Numbered from the stretch's first letter, positions 25,991-35,729 are shown. The stretch: DNA of 49,093 nucleotides from an uncultured bacterium (GCA_947175015.1 CAMWLE010000015.1:1-49093), one strand, 5' to 3'. A program made the numbers and translations. The notes: a model not told the origin generated them from the letters alone.

Positions 25991-27892
25991 TTATTTTGCA
26001 GGATCCCGTTCTTCTTTCATCCCATAAGTAACATAGTGGTTGAACAATGCAATGGCATCATACCCAAAAGCTTTTTTCAAATCTGGATACCGTTCTACAT
26101 ATGCTACAGCATCAAAATAAGTACCGCTGCTCCTTCCTTCTTTTATTCCGTATGTCAGATAATGCTTTAAGTAAGCATTCCAATCATCCCCAAAGGCCGT
26201 CTGTAAATCAGGATTTTCTTCTCTGTTACCCACAATATCAAGGAATGGAATTGCTATCCTTCCCTCATTGAGACCATATGTCAAAAAATGTTCTTTCAAA
26301 CGTGCCAAATTTCCATGAAACGCCTCCTGTAAATCCGGGTACAAAGCGGAATAAAATGCCGGTTCAATACAGCTCTCCAGTCCCTTGAAAGACAGTTTTC
26401 CCGCCTGTTGCAGAGCCTCTTTCATATGCTGTTCAAAAGCTGCCGCCTTCTCAGCCTCCACTACATTCTGCGTTGATTCTGCCTGCATCGGATTTTGTTG
26501 TGCCGGAACATTATGCTCTGTATCAGGTGTGCCCGGATTCTGTCCAGACACCTCTCTCAGGGCTTTTACTGCTACATCCTGCCAATTTGTATTGATAGTA
26601 ATTTCTGCATTCTCTCCGCAAAATGCCTTTGCTGCATCTACATCATCACAGAGCGTATACAAAAACCAGGCAATCAGGTATCCGTCCCCCTTAGACAGCA
26701 TCTCTCCATGCTCACAATTTTTCCGGCGCATCATTATGGCTGGCACGCCTTCCCGCACCGCATCATAATTAGCCTGAAGTCCAGAAAGAGGAATCACGAT
26801 ATCTTCAAATGCGCCTGTTCCTGCAGCAAAACAGCAGGGTACCTGAATCAAACTGATGTCATATGCAGCGTCTTCCCCCCATAGTCCGGTCGCCAAATCC
26901 AGATGTGTACCACTTACGGAATAAATGGATTTGAATATGCTTTGACCCCCATGTCTTGTGGCTGCATTCAGGCATCCCACTCCGCCCTGAGAATGTCCGG
27001 TGACTCCGATTCTCGCCGTATCTACCTTTTCGTAAAAAATATTTCCTTCTTCTTCATTCCAGTCCAAGAGCAGCCTTGCCCCTTTCACAGCAGATTCCCC
27101 TGAATGGCTATCTGACTCATTATTTGCAACTGCAATAAAGCCCCATGATGCAATCTGTACACAATGAGCCACATACCCCTCTGCATCTGTCATTCCTTCC
27201 ATATAACCGCTCCCGGTTCCATTGCACATGACGATTACAGGATAGCTTCTGTCACTGCTCTCCAAATCCGCAGGATACCATATTTTATACTGATTATATC
27301 CTTCCTCCTCACAAGACACCTCCAGACTCTTCACAGCATGGCTGCCTCTTTGGGAAAAATATGTCTCCAACGGAAAACTCGCCTCCTCAACAGAATCTTT
27401 TTCCTCATCTCCCTCCATGTTCAAAAGACATCCCTGCACACACACTTCCATCCCCAGGAACTGCGTTCCAGTCAATGTATGGGTTTCTTTTTTCTTCTCA
27501 CCACAGCTGGAACAGACCAGGTAATGAAATTCCAGATCATAACTTCCTTCCGCCTCATCGAACCCCCATGTGTGCGTACACCCTTCGGTGTTTTCCTCTC
27601 CAGGAACCTCAATCAGCGCCGAATCCACCATGCAGCCGACCTCACAGACCCTCAGACCTAAAAAGTCCCCGGTAAAGTTATGTACTTCCTTTTTCTTTTC
27701 TCCGCACTCTGCACAAATCAGGTAATGAAACTGGGCATCATAATTCCCTTCCGCATCATCGAATCCCCATTGATGCTGGCATTCACCTGCTGCGCCACTC
27801 TCTTCCGGTAACTCTTCTGCCTTTACCATCCCCATTGGAAACAGCAAGCTGGCAGCTATCATCCCGGCAACCCCTTTCTTCCATTTCTTCAT
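25991..27892 (-). CDS. Secreted alpha/beta-hydrolase with Cys-rich and YPDL repeats
   Basis: A roughly 633-residue exported enzyme with an unusual layout. A signal peptide (about 1-27, ending VKA) leads to two 67-residue-spaced repeats. Each has CxHxWGFD, FHYLxCxxCGEKKKE and a closing CxxxC, probably small metal ribbons. The hydrolase domain (about 180-440) has the nucleophile in GVTGHSQGG and a histidine in CEHGEM. A proline/glutamine linker follows. The C terminus holds three roughly 40-residue repeats of the form YPDLxxAF...HYxxYGxxEGR, of the kind seen on surface proteins of this family. The hydrolase core resembles that of the protein at 41970. AAGGAGG precedes the start; ATG at 27898 is an alternative. 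It probably de-esterifies polymer outside the cell. Confidence 0.82.
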   Translation of the reverse strand: MKKWKKGVAGMIAASLLFPMGMVKAEELPEESGAAGECQHQWGFDDAEGNYDAQFHYLICAECGEKKKEVHNFTGDFLGLRVCEVGCMVDSALIEVPGEENTEGCTHTWGFDEAEGSYDLEFHYLVCSSCGEKKKETHTLTGTQFLGMEVCVQGCLLNMEGDEEKDSVEEASFPLETYFSQRGSHAVKSLEVSCEEEGYNQYKIWYPADLESSDRSYPVIVMCNGTGSGYMEGMTDAEGYVAHCVQIASWGFIAVANNESDSHSGESAVKGARLLLDWNEEEGNIFYEKVDTARIGVTGHSQGGVGCLNAATRHGGQSIFKSIYSVSGTHLDLATGLWGEDAAYDISLIQVPCCFAAGTGAFEDIVIPLSGLQANYDAVREGVPAIMMRRKNCEHGEMLSKGDGYLIAWFLYTLCDDVDAAKAFCGENAEITINTNWQDVAVKALREVSGQNPGTPDTEHNVPAQQNPMQAESTQNVVEAEKAAAFEQHMKEALQQAGKLSFKGLESCIEPAFYSALYPDLQEAFHGNLARLKEHFLTYGLNEGRIAIPFLDIVGNREENPDLQTAFGDDWNAYLKHYLTYGIKEGRSSGTYFDAVAYVERYPDLKKAFGYDAIALFNHYVTYGMKEERDPAK

Positions 27893-27947
27893 CCCCATTT
27901 CCTCCTTCGCATATAGTAAAAATCAGGTCTCATATCCTTTTACCTGC

Positions 27948-28838
27948 TTATCCTTTCACCGCACCCATGGTAATTCCCTGTTCAAAATATTTCTGAAAGA
28001 AGGGATATAAAACCAAAATTGGTAAAATCCCCACCACCGCTATCGCCATGCGCATGGAAGTCCCCGGAATGCTCTGCTGCGCCGCACCCAATTCCGAATG
28101 AGCCGCCAAATACTGCACGTTGTTATTCATCTGGTTTAAAAGCAGCTGCACGCTGTAAAGCCTGGAATCAGTAATATAATACAGCCCATTCGTCCAGTCA
28201 TTCCAGTAAGCAATGGCTGTCAGCAGCCCTACCGTCGCCATGATGGGTTTGGACAAAGGCAATATTATCCGGGTATAAATACTGAATACACTGGCTCCAT
28301 CTATCTCCGCCGCTTCCTGAAGTTCCCCTGGCAGACTGTGCTGCATATAATTCCGTACCAGTACCAGATTGAATCCATTCAGCAAAAGATTCGGAAACAG
28401 CAGTGCCCAGATGGTATTCTTAATCCGAAAAACGTTAGAATAGATAATATAACTGGACACTACGCCTCCATTAAACAGCATAGTGATAAGTATCAGCACA
28501 AATATCAGCTTCAGCCCCGGAACATTGTTCTGAGACAGTGCATACGCCGCCATGGAAACCACCACCAATGAAATCACTGTCCCGACCGCCGTAACAACAA
28601 TGGTCACAAGATAAGCATTTCCAATCTGCGCCCACTCCCTCACAATATAAGCGTAAGCATCCAACGAGAACTCCTTGGGCCAGAATTGGTATCCATATCT
28701 GGTCAAGGCATTGTTTTCTGTCAGAGAGCCTGCCACCATCAACCAAAAAGGGGCTACCGCCAACACTGCAAGCAGAATCATTACGATATGCGCCGCAAGT
28801 TCAAACATCCGTTCCTGTTTAGATTTGATTCCTCCCAC
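27948..28838 (-). CDS. Carbohydrate ABC transporter permease, LplC/YtcP type
   Basis: A 296-residue membrane permease of the MalG group, forming half of a sugar or oligosaccharide channel. About six helices are visible, and the cytoplasmic coupling loop reads ELQEAAEIDGASVFSIYTRI. It ends GITMGAVKG, a common ending in the YtcP/LplC group. The start is GTG at 28838, with AGGGGG seven bases upstream. It lies 12 bases after its partner permease. No ATPase gene is present in the locus; such importers usually share an MsmX-type ATPase encoded elsewhere. Confidence 0.93.
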   Translation of the reverse strand: MGGIKSKQERMFELAAHIVMILLAVLAVAPFWLMVAGSLTENNALTRYGYQFWPKEFSLDAYAYIVREWAQIGNAYLVTIVVTAVGTVISLVVVSMAAYALSQNNVPGLKLIFVLILITMLFNGGVVSSYIIYSNVFRIKNTIWALLFPNLLLNGFNLVLVRNYMQHSLPGELQEAAEIDGASVFSIYTRIILPLSKPIMATVGLLTAIAYWNDWTNGLYYITDSRLYSVQLLLNQMNNNVQYLAAHSELGAAQQSIPGTSMRMAIAVVGILPILVLYPFFQKYFEQGITMGAVKG

Positions 28839-28850
28839 AATTTCACCCCC

Positions 28851-29771
28851 TTAAAAAATCGCGTTTTCTCTGCTGACCTTCCGAATCACACAATTACATA
28901 CCACAACCAGTATAAACCCGATAATCGCCTGAAGGACACTGGCTGCGGAAGACATTGCGATATTGTTCTGGTTCATTAGCGCATTATAGACATAGGTGTC
29001 AATCGTCTGAGTCACACTGTACAATGTACCGCTGTTTTTAGGCACCTGATAAAACAACCCAAAATCAGACATACATATTTTAGAGATGCTCAGTATGGTC
29101 ATAGTAATCACCATCGGCTTAAGGAACGGCAAGGTCACATAGCGAATCTGTTGCCATTTCGTGGCACCGTCTACTCTGGCCGCCTCATAGAACTCCATGC
29201 TGATACCCAAAATAGCAGAAAGGTACAGTACCATACTGAACCCAATCCCTTTCCATTGACTCACAAAAACAAGTATAAACGGCCAATACTTCTTCTCCTG
29301 ATAAAATGATATGGTTTCCCCTGTCAAGGGTTCAATAATGGATTTATTGATAAATCCTGTATCCGCACTCAGGAACGCAAATACGAGATAACTGACAATG
29401 ACCATGGACATAAGATAAGGAACCAGCAAAAGCGTCTGATAGCCTTTCTTAATCCATTTATTCCGAATCTCATTGAACAGGATTGCCACAGTAATGGGAA
29501 ATACTGTCCCGATGACGATAAACGCAAGATTATATAAAAGGGTGTTCCGCACAGCAGGCCCCAGATTTCCTGATGCAAACAGAAACTTGAAATTGTCCAG
29601 TCCATTAAACGGACTCTTCAGAATCCCCAGCTTATAATCCAGTTTTCGAAAAGCAATCGTAATCCCATACATTGGCATATAGTTATTGATGAAAAAATAG
29701 AGCAGCGCCGGAAACAGCATCAGATATACAGGAATTACTTTCTTCCAACGAATCTTCTCTTTCTTGCTCAT
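28851..29771 (-). CDS. Carbohydrate ABC transporter permease, LplB/YteP type
   Basis: A 306-residue permease of the MalF group with about six helices. The coupling loop is EFYEAARVDGATKWQQIRYVTLP, shortened here to its ends EFYEAARVDGA and KWQQIRYVTLP. The frame is open to 29810, but ATG at 29771 has GGAGGG just upstream and begins MSKKEKIRWKK, a normal start for this group. It sits between the sugar-binding protein and the second permease, in the usual gene order. Confidence 0.92.
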   Translation of the reverse strand: MSKKEKIRWKKVIPVYLMLFPALLYFFINNYMPMYGITIAFRKLDYKLGILKSPFNGLDNFKFLFASGNLGPAVRNTLLYNLAFIVIGTVFPITVAILFNEIRNKWIKKGYQTLLLVPYLMSMVIVSYLVFAFLSADTGFINKSIIEPLTGETISFYQEKKYWPFILVFVSQWKGIGFSMVLYLSAILGISMEFYEAARVDGATKWQQIRYVTLPFLKPMVITMTILSISKICMSDFGLFYQVPKNSGTLYSVTQTIDTYVYNALMNQNNIAMSSAASVLQAIIGFILVVVCNCVIRKVSRENAIF

Positions 29772-29798
29772 ATTCCCTCCGTGTATTCTCATATCAGG

Positions 29799-29861
29799 CA
29801 AGGCTGCCACAGATTAATTGCCATACCAGTCTGTGGAACAGCCCCTCCTGCGACAGCCTTG
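29799..29861 (-). other. Stem-loop between binding protein and permease genes
   Basis: CAAGGCTG (29799-29806) pairs with CAGCCTTG (29854-29861), and CCACAGA (29807-29813) pairs with TCTGTGG (29830-29836). The RNA would fold into an extended hairpin just after the binding-protein stop at 29875. Hairpins here in other importer operons let the binding protein be made in excess of the permeases by protecting the upstream mRNA. That role is inferred. Confidence 0.6.
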
Positions 29862-29874
29862 TTTCTCCCAGCAT

Positions 29875-31494
29875 CTACTGCTGTGCCAGCCAGGCATCGA
29901 ACTGTGCCTGCTTGTCCGCGATGATATCGTTTATGCCATTGGCCTCCAGTTTATTAATAAACTCTGTATAGGTAGTTTCCAAATCAGCACTCCCGGTGAT
30001 TAATGCAGGCGAATACTCTGCAATCACTGCTTCCACCGCAATAATCTGGTTGGCCATGGCAGTGGCATCATAGCAGAAACCGCACCCCTTCATCTTATTC
30101 TTCAATGCTTTCTCATACCATGCCAAATCTTCAGCCCTGGTGCTTTGCCCCATAGCATAATTGTCTATCTGCATACCATACAATCCAAAACCATAAGAAT
30201 AGGTACTTGTCTGCGCCGTTACCCCTTCTGGATAGCCAATAACACCAGCCTCCTCGTCTATAAACACATAATGTTTACCTTCTATGCCCCAGACAAAGAG
30301 ATTGGCTATCCTGCCGTCATGATACATCAAATTCATGAATCGCATGGCCGCCTCCGGTTCCTTGGCCGTAACCGGTATCGTCCAATATGTATTCGCTGCA
30401 GCAGATATTGCACGCATATAAGGCTCATTGAACAGCAGATGAATGTACTCTCTCCCCGTGTTCATCTCTAGCGAAGCCCGCAAGCCTGCATTCCCTTCAC
30501 TGAAATATCCGCTGAGGCTTCCGTTTGCACTGAGTTCTGACAAAGAAATATCTGTAGTTGCGGCATCCTTTAGAATATACCCCTTTTCATACCAACTGCG
30601 CACATGCTCCAGATAATTCACATATTCCGGAGAAGTGAAATAATTTACCACTTCTGTGGAATCGGTTCCAATCAACACACCGGAAGATACTGTCGCTCCC
30701 AAAGGATCCATCTGAAACGTCATTGCGGAATAGTCTGCTGAACCTAAAACACCGCAGGGCGTCACATCCGGCTTCGCCTCTTTGATTTTGGCAAAAATAT
30801 TATCCAAATCATCCAATGTTATCATATCCCCGTCCTGATAGGAAAGCCCCGCTGCCTCAAGATCCTCCACCGCAATCAGATAACCGCCCGCAAACCCCTG
30901 TATTCCGGGTTGGGTCATAAGCCCATAAACATGCTCGTCACTGGTAGTGTCATATATAGGATACTTCTGGGACAGTTCTTGAATATCCGGAGCCAAATCA
31001 AGCCACTGCTCTATGGGTTCAATCATGTTCTGCAGAATATATGGCTGCAATCCGGTAAAAGCCACTGCCATTAAGTCAAGCTGTTCTCCTCCTCCAATCC
31101 ACATCGGACAAGTGGAAGGCAGTTCAAAAATAGATACTGGCTTCAGTTCTACTTCCACACCGATTTCCTTTGTTGTGATTTCATTGATGGCATCCTGAAC
31201 CAGCAACATATCCGCAGGCTCCACACCGGCGGTGGGATATGTCATGATAATCTTAGATACCTCTCCCTCCCAGACACCGCTGTTCCCAGCCGCATCGTTC
31301 TCCGACTGTTCACCGTAATCCCCCGGCTGCTCGTCTGAATGAACCTGAGAATCGCCATCCTGCGATCCACTTTCCTCTGAACTGCTTCCCTTCGAATCGT
31401 TCGACGGCGCATCCCCACACCCTGCAAACATCGTACAGCACATAGCGAATGCCAATGCAGTCACCCCGAACTTCCGCACAAGCTTCTTTTTCAT
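29875..31494 (-). CDS. Extracellular sugar-binding lipoprotein
   Basis: A 539-residue solute-binding protein of the LplA/YtcQ type. The signal peptide ends in a lipobox (MFAGC), with the cysteine at about residue 26, followed by an acidic, serine-rich linker of about 50 residues and the binding domain. It would capture oligosaccharides outside the cell and deliver them to the two permeases downstream. GGAGG lies about eight bases before the ATG. It ends with a TAG stop at the expected length. It directly follows the response-regulator gene, and the 91-base gap holds a promoter with AraC-like operator repeats. Confidence 0.93.
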   Translation of the reverse strand: MKKKLVRKFGVTALAFAMCCTMFAGCGDAPSNDSKGSSSEESGSQDGDSQVHSDEQPGDYGEQSENDAAGNSGVWEGEVSKIIMTYPTAGVEPADMLLVQDAINEITTKEIGVEVELKPVSIFELPSTCPMWIGGGEQLDLMAVAFTGLQPYILQNMIEPIEQWLDLAPDIQELSQKYPIYDTTSDEHVYGLMTQPGIQGFAGGYLIAVEDLEAAGLSYQDGDMITLDDLDNIFAKIKEAKPDVTPCGVLGSADYSAMTFQMDPLGATVSSGVLIGTDSTEVVNYFTSPEYVNYLEHVRSWYEKGYILKDAATTDISLSELSANGSLSGYFSEGNAGLRASLEMNTGREYIHLLFNEPYMRAISAAANTYWTIPVTAKEPEAAMRFMNLMYHDGRIANLFVWGIEGKHYVFIDEEAGVIGYPEGVTAQTSTYSYGFGLYGMQIDNYAMGQSTRAEDLAWYEKALKNKMKGCGFCYDATAMANQIIAVEAVIAEYSPALITGSADLETTYTEFINKLEANGINDIIADKQAQFDAWLAQQ

Positions 31495-31525
31495 AGTTCA
31501 GTTCCTCCTTATTTTTTATAACCCC

Positions 31526-31531
31526 ATTATA
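31526..31531 (-). promoter_or_regulatory. -10 box of the sugar-transport promoter
   Basis: TATAAT on the minus strand, 32 bases before the binding-protein start. There is no recognisable -35 hexamer at the expected place (about 31549-31554 reads TAATAC), as expected for an activator-dependent promoter. Confidence 0.6.
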
Positions 31532-31561
31532 TAAAAAAGAGGCTGCTTTTGTATTATTCAA

Positions 31562-31593
31562 AATCAACCTCTTTATGTCCTAATTCAACCTCT
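31562..31593 (-). promoter_or_regulatory. Direct repeat, candidate operator of the YesN-type regulator
   Basis: On the minus strand AGAGGTTGA occurs twice (complement of 31593-31585 and 31572-31564), exactly 21 bases apart, two helical turns. The repeats lie about 35-60 bases upstream of the -10 box, just beyond where a -35 would be. Two-turn direct repeats at this distance are typical of AraC-family activator sites. A partial inverted copy (AGAGGCTG, 31539-31546) is closer to the promoter. Repeats overlap the end of the regulator gene itself. Confidence 0.65.
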
Positions 31594-32370
31594 GTTTTCA
31601 TCTATCCTGGAAAAAAGAGTCCTGTACTGACTGGGCGTATACCCACTGTATTTCTTAAACTGCTTTGTAAAATGGATATAATTGGGATAGCCTACTTTAG
31701 CCGATATCATTGTCACAGTCAGATTTGTATCCTTAAGCAATTTTCCCGCCAGTCCCAGCCTGTAATCCGAAATAAACTCCAGTACCGTTTTCCCGTATTT
31801 CTTTTTAAAACATCTTGCCAAATGATTCTGAGATACATGAACCATTCTTGCCAATTGCTCCACTACTAATTCTTCCTGAGCATGATCCATAATATAATTT
31901 CGTACCTCTTCCGCAATATCCCTGTCATCCTCCCCTATGTCTGTCAGCTTTTGCGCATAAGCCTCCCCAAGCTGTCTCAGCTTTCTTTCTGAATCCTGCC
32001 TGACGGCCTGCCCTACAGCCTTTTCCAGTGCCCTATCTATGATTTCCGGGGTTGCAGGCTTCAAAATATACTGTTGACATGCCAGTTCTACCGCCTGCTG
32101 GGCAAACTCAAATTCATTATGACAGCTTAATATTATTTTAACTGTTTCCGGGCTATGTACATTCATCCATTCCATCAATTCTAGGCCGCTGCCCCTTGGC
32201 ATCTCTATGTCACAGAGCACAATATCCACTTTGTTTTCCTGCAAAAGCTTTTGCGCCTGCTGCATGCTGTTGGCAGTCAGGATTTCTGTGATGCCGTATT
32301 TCTCAAATGGCGCCCTGGCACAGATTGCCTCTATAGCCAGAATTTCGTCATCCACAATCAGAATATTCAC
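31585..32370 (-). CDS. Response regulator, YesN/AraC type
   Basis: A 261-residue transcription factor. The receiver domain (1-120) has the acidic pair in VDDE and the phosphorylation site Asp54 in VLCDIEMP. A linker is followed by a C-terminal AraC DNA-binding domain (about 160-258) with two helix-turn-helix motifs (LARMVHVSQNHLARCFKKKY and MISAKVGYPNYIHFTKQFKK). The start is GTG at 32370, preceded by AAAGGAG. It overlaps the 3' end of the sensor kinase gene by 23 bases, so the pair is co-translated. The likely target is the adjacent transport operon. Confidence 0.93.
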   Translation of the reverse strand: MNILIVDDEILAIEAICARAPFEKYGITEILTANSMQQAQKLLQENKVDIVLCDIEMPRGSGLELMEWMNVHSPETVKIILSCHNEFEFAQQAVELACQQYILKPATPEIIDRALEKAVGQAVRQDSERKLRQLGEAYAQKLTDIGEDDRDIAEEVRNYIMDHAQEELVVEQLARMVHVSQNHLARCFKKKYGKTVLEFISDYRLGLAGKLLKDTNLTVTMISAKVGYPNYIHFTKQFKKYSGYTPSQYRTLFSRIDENRG

Positions 32371-34120
32371 CTATGTCTCCTTTATCCTGTCGATGCAGCT
32401 TCTTTGCTGTTTCTTCTCTATTTCCCGGTTTTATGGGAAGTTCAAGCCATATTTGGGTTCCTGCTCCAGTCTGGCTGGTAATCTGCAGCGTGTAATCTTC
32501 TCCGTAATAATATTTCAGCCTGCGCCTGCAGTTCCAGATTCCGATATGCTTCCCAATGCAGTCCTCAATGATTTCTCCTGCCCTCAGCTTATCCAGAACT
32601 TCCTGCTCCATGCCTGCCCCTGTATCGCAGACAGACAACAGCAGCTTGTCCCTCTGTCGGTGCGCATTCATAATGATTTCTATCTCATTCCCCATGACCA
32701 AACCATATTTTATTGCATTTTCCACAAAATTCTCAATCAGCAGCTGGGGAATCAGAATCTCTTCCGCGCTCTCGTCCAAAGAATACACTGTGGTAAAACT
32801 ATCGGGAAAACGCACCTTTTGTATCTTCAGGTAGTCCTGAACGAATTCCATCTCCTCCTTCACCATGACCAATCCGATATCCTGCCGAAGCACATATCGG
32901 AAATACTTCATCAACAACAGTGAAAACTCACCTATCTGCTCATTCTTTTCCACCTGTGCCAGACTGTAAATCGTGTTCAGAAAATTCAGAAGCATATGCT
33001 GGTTTACCTGTAGCCGCATATTAATGGAATCCGATTGAAGCTTCTCGATTTCCCTTTCATAGGAATCGATTACCATCCTGTTCAGCTCGTCCACCATATG
33101 ATTAAAACTCTGGTAAAGAAAGTCCAGCTCTGTAGACCCTGCTGTCATTTTCAAATGATAGTCCAGATTCCCGCCTTCCAGTTTCTGCATCGCCTCCACC
33201 AATACTTTTAATGGCTTCAGCACGAGACGCACCGCCAAAATATATACACAGGGAATCGATACAAAGCCTAAGGTAGTCAGCATATAGATAACTGTCAGGA
33301 ACAACGGAAGCTCTTTCAACAGCCGTGTCATCTCTATCACCTGTAATAGCTGATAGCTCCCTCCCGCTATCTCACTGCTTAGCACTATCTGTCTTTTCGT
33401 CCCCGCACCTATCCCTTCTTCCGGTTCTTCTATTAGCTGAAATCTATTCCCATCATAACAACAAAGGGAGCTACCCTCCCTGTCTGCCAGGAAAATTCCC
33501 CCTTCCGGTATCCCTTCCGCATCATAAAACTTGCGCAGAACAGATTCCGCATCCAGAAAAATCCCAATATCATACAGGGCAAATTTATAATATTGAAACA
33601 AAAATGCCTTGTCCCCCCAAGCTACCCACTCCCACTTCTCCGAAGCCACCCCATACTGATATTCTTCCCTTAATTTCTGCTCCAGCCTGTCTGTATCGGT
33701 TTTTGAGTAAATGCTTCCCTGGTGAAAAAAACTGATGATATCCTTCTTCTTGTCCCACACCATGCAAATGCCCGGAAAGCTGCACCATGAGTTCCCTCCC
33801 GTGAGGCGGTTTTTAAAGCGGGTCACTTCAACAACGGAATCATCCCGGGAAACCCATGTCAGCTTGGACAAATTTGTACTGTCCAAGAAATTCTGCATCA
33901 GGTTCCTCATGGTGGATAGCTCCGAATCCACCCTCTCTCCATAGAGATCCAACTGGCCGGCATAGGAAATGAGCAAGTTATCCTGATAGGATTTATTCAT
34001 CATGCTTGCGATAAAAGCAGTCAAAATATTCACTGGCAATACAATGGCACATGTTATCAATATCCATTTAACAGTCAGACTGCGATAAAAAATTCTGATT
34101 CTGTGCTTTTTTCCTTTCAT
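32348..34120 (-). CDS. Sensor histidine kinase, YesM type
   Basis: A 590-residue membrane sensor. One N-terminal helix (about 15-38), an extracytoplasmic region of roughly 240 residues, a second helix (about 280-305) and a HAMP-like segment lead to a His_kinase/HATPase_c module. The ATPase domain has IENFVENAIKYG and VCDTGAGMEQEVL. The histidine box reads QVNQHMLLNFLN, where family members usually have QINPHFLYNTLN; the proline and phenylalanine after asparagine are replaced but the histidine is kept. The start is uncertain: ATG at 34120 (AAAGGAG 15 bases upstream) or ATG at 34183 overlapping the previous gene. The ligand is probably a sugar of this locus. Confidence 0.9.
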   Translation of the reverse strand: MKGKKHRIRIFYRSLTVKWILITCAIVLPVNILTAFIASMMNKSYQDNLLISYAGQLDLYGERVDSELSTMRNLMQNFLDSTNLSKLTWVSRDDSVVEVTRFKNRLTGGNSWCSFPGICMVWDKKKDIISFFHQGSIYSKTDTDRLEQKLREEYQYGVASEKWEWVAWGDKAFLFQYYKFALYDIGIFLDAESVLRKFYDAEGIPEGGIFLADREGSSLCCYDGNRFQLIEEPEEGIGAGTKRQIVLSSEIAGGSYQLLQVIEMTRLLKELPLFLTVIYMLTTLGFVSIPCVYILAVRLVLKPLKVLVEAMQKLEGGNLDYHLKMTAGSTELDFLYQSFNHMVDELNRMVIDSYEREIEKLQSDSINMRLQVNQHMLLNFLNTIYSLAQVEKNEQIGEFSLLLMKYFRYVLRQDIGLVMVKEEMEFVQDYLKIQKVRFPDSFTTVYSLDESAEEILIPQLLIENFVENAIKYGLVMGNEIEIIMNAHRQRDKLLLSVCDTGAGMEQEVLDKLRAGEIIEDCIGKHIGIWNCRRRLKYYYGEDYTLQITSQTGAGTQIWLELPIKPGNREETAKKLHRQDKGDIGEYSDCG

Positions 34121-34170
34121 CGAATCTGCAGTGTACTCCTTTGCTATTTCCCATATCAGAAATGTATAAG

Positions 34171-35690
34171 CTAATCCCCCCATTCCCTGCGCTCATAATT
34201 CTCTGTACGATTTACATCTCCCCCTCTAAACGCCGCATAGCAGGGATAAGCATAACAGGGGCGTTCATAGGCACAGGTGTCCATGATAATACCATTTAAG
34301 AGATTGCCATCCTGAAAAGCCACCGGCTTCAACAATTCCGGTGCTTCACCACCTCTAACCCATTCCGCCAGCGCTGTCAGCGCATCATGCTCCCTGTCCT
34401 TCGGCGTGGCCCGGAAGCCCTGCGATACAATATCCTGCACCCCCGGCCCACCAGACACATGGGCCAGCCCCGGCACAGGGAAATAACGGAAAAACTCCCT
34501 TGTTCGGTCTAATCCGCCCATTTCCTCTGCCACCCTTCTGTAATAGTCCAGTGAATCTGTATATGGAATGATTGGATCCGCCATGCCATGAATTCCGCCG
34601 TTGTCCCGGAAAGCGCCCAAATCCGTACTATCTGCATTCAAATACTCCCCCAATGCCACATCCAAACGCTTCACATCCTCATGGAAGTCAAACTTACGAA
34701 AATCAAAGTCTTTCCCATATACCCATCTGAAAGGATAAAAAAAATCATGCGCAAAAGTCTCTGTATCACTCTGCGTTTCTAACCCCAGGGAACATGCCTC
34801 GCTGCCCGGTACATAGATTGGATGGTAAACTGCTTCTCCCGTTACAGAATCAACTGCCCCTCCGGCCAGCTTTTTCAACGCTTCCTTTTGTTCCGGCTTC
34901 AGCTTATCGCTCTTTTCAAAGACCTTTGCATCCAGCCAAATCTTCTGTGGACAGGAAAAAAGGCATCTCCGTCCAGACATTCCCCATCCTCGCCATACTC
35001 CTGCAACATCAGTTCTGTCACAGCCTGTGCATTCGCTTGTGTCATCCTGGATTCTTCCGTCTCTGTCAATGCCAGCCAATTCCAGATAAAGCCATAGTGC
35101 AGGTGTGTTCGGTGATTAGCTGGCGCTACAGCAAGGATGCCGTCATAATCCTCTGGATACCTCTGCGCCAACATCAGTCCCTGCTATCCTCCGGTAGATC
35201 CTCCTACAAACAGGCTATGCTTCAACGGCTGACCGTAGTAACATTCCGTCACCTGTTTCCCCACAACCGTCATCAAATGGACAGCCCGATGTCCAAAATC
35301 TTTCCATCGTTCCGGCTTTCCAATCAAACCATCCACATCCGGAGCTGTTCCCAAATCCGAACTGGCTGTCGCATATCCCCTGCGCACTCCGTTTATCAGT
35401 TCCAGAACCTGCGTTGTCCCTGCAAAGCCGCCATTTCCCGTTCCCAGGAAATCCCCGTTCCATCCTTCTACAGGAAGCCAAAATTCTACCAAAATATGGG
35501 AATCCTCCGAAGGACGCATCCAGATACGCACCTCACAATGAGCTGGTATGGGCTGTGTACAAAAACCTGGTGCCAATTCCAGCGCTTTCTCTTCAGCATA
35601 CACAGCCTCTGCTATTTCCCCATATTCAATTTTCAGATTCCTTACACGTTCCAATCCGCTTACATAATTTATCTTATCCACTGGGTTCAT
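34171..35690 (-). pseudogene. Tannase/feruloyl-esterase family, two lesions
   Basis: A member of the tannase/feruloyl esterase family, which hydrolyses aromatic acyl esters such as gallate or ferulate. The start at 35690 (MNPVDKINYVSG, with GAGGAG six bases upstream) leads to the nucleophile motif FVGGSTGG. The next codon is TAG at 35184-35186, most simply a C-to-T change from CAG; the frame continues QGLMLAQRYPEDYDGI. A second lesion, a one-base loss in the T6 run at 34956-34961, shifts the frame at GDAFF; the rest reads SCPQKIWLDAKVF to the end, including VPGLAHVSGGPG, which holds the catalytic histidine. The restored product would be about 505 residues. No signal peptide is present. Two independent hits make decay more likely than error. 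Confidence 0.85.
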
Positions 35691-35729
35691 ACATTTCTCC
35701 TCTCCATGCAGCACTTTACCTATAAGTGG

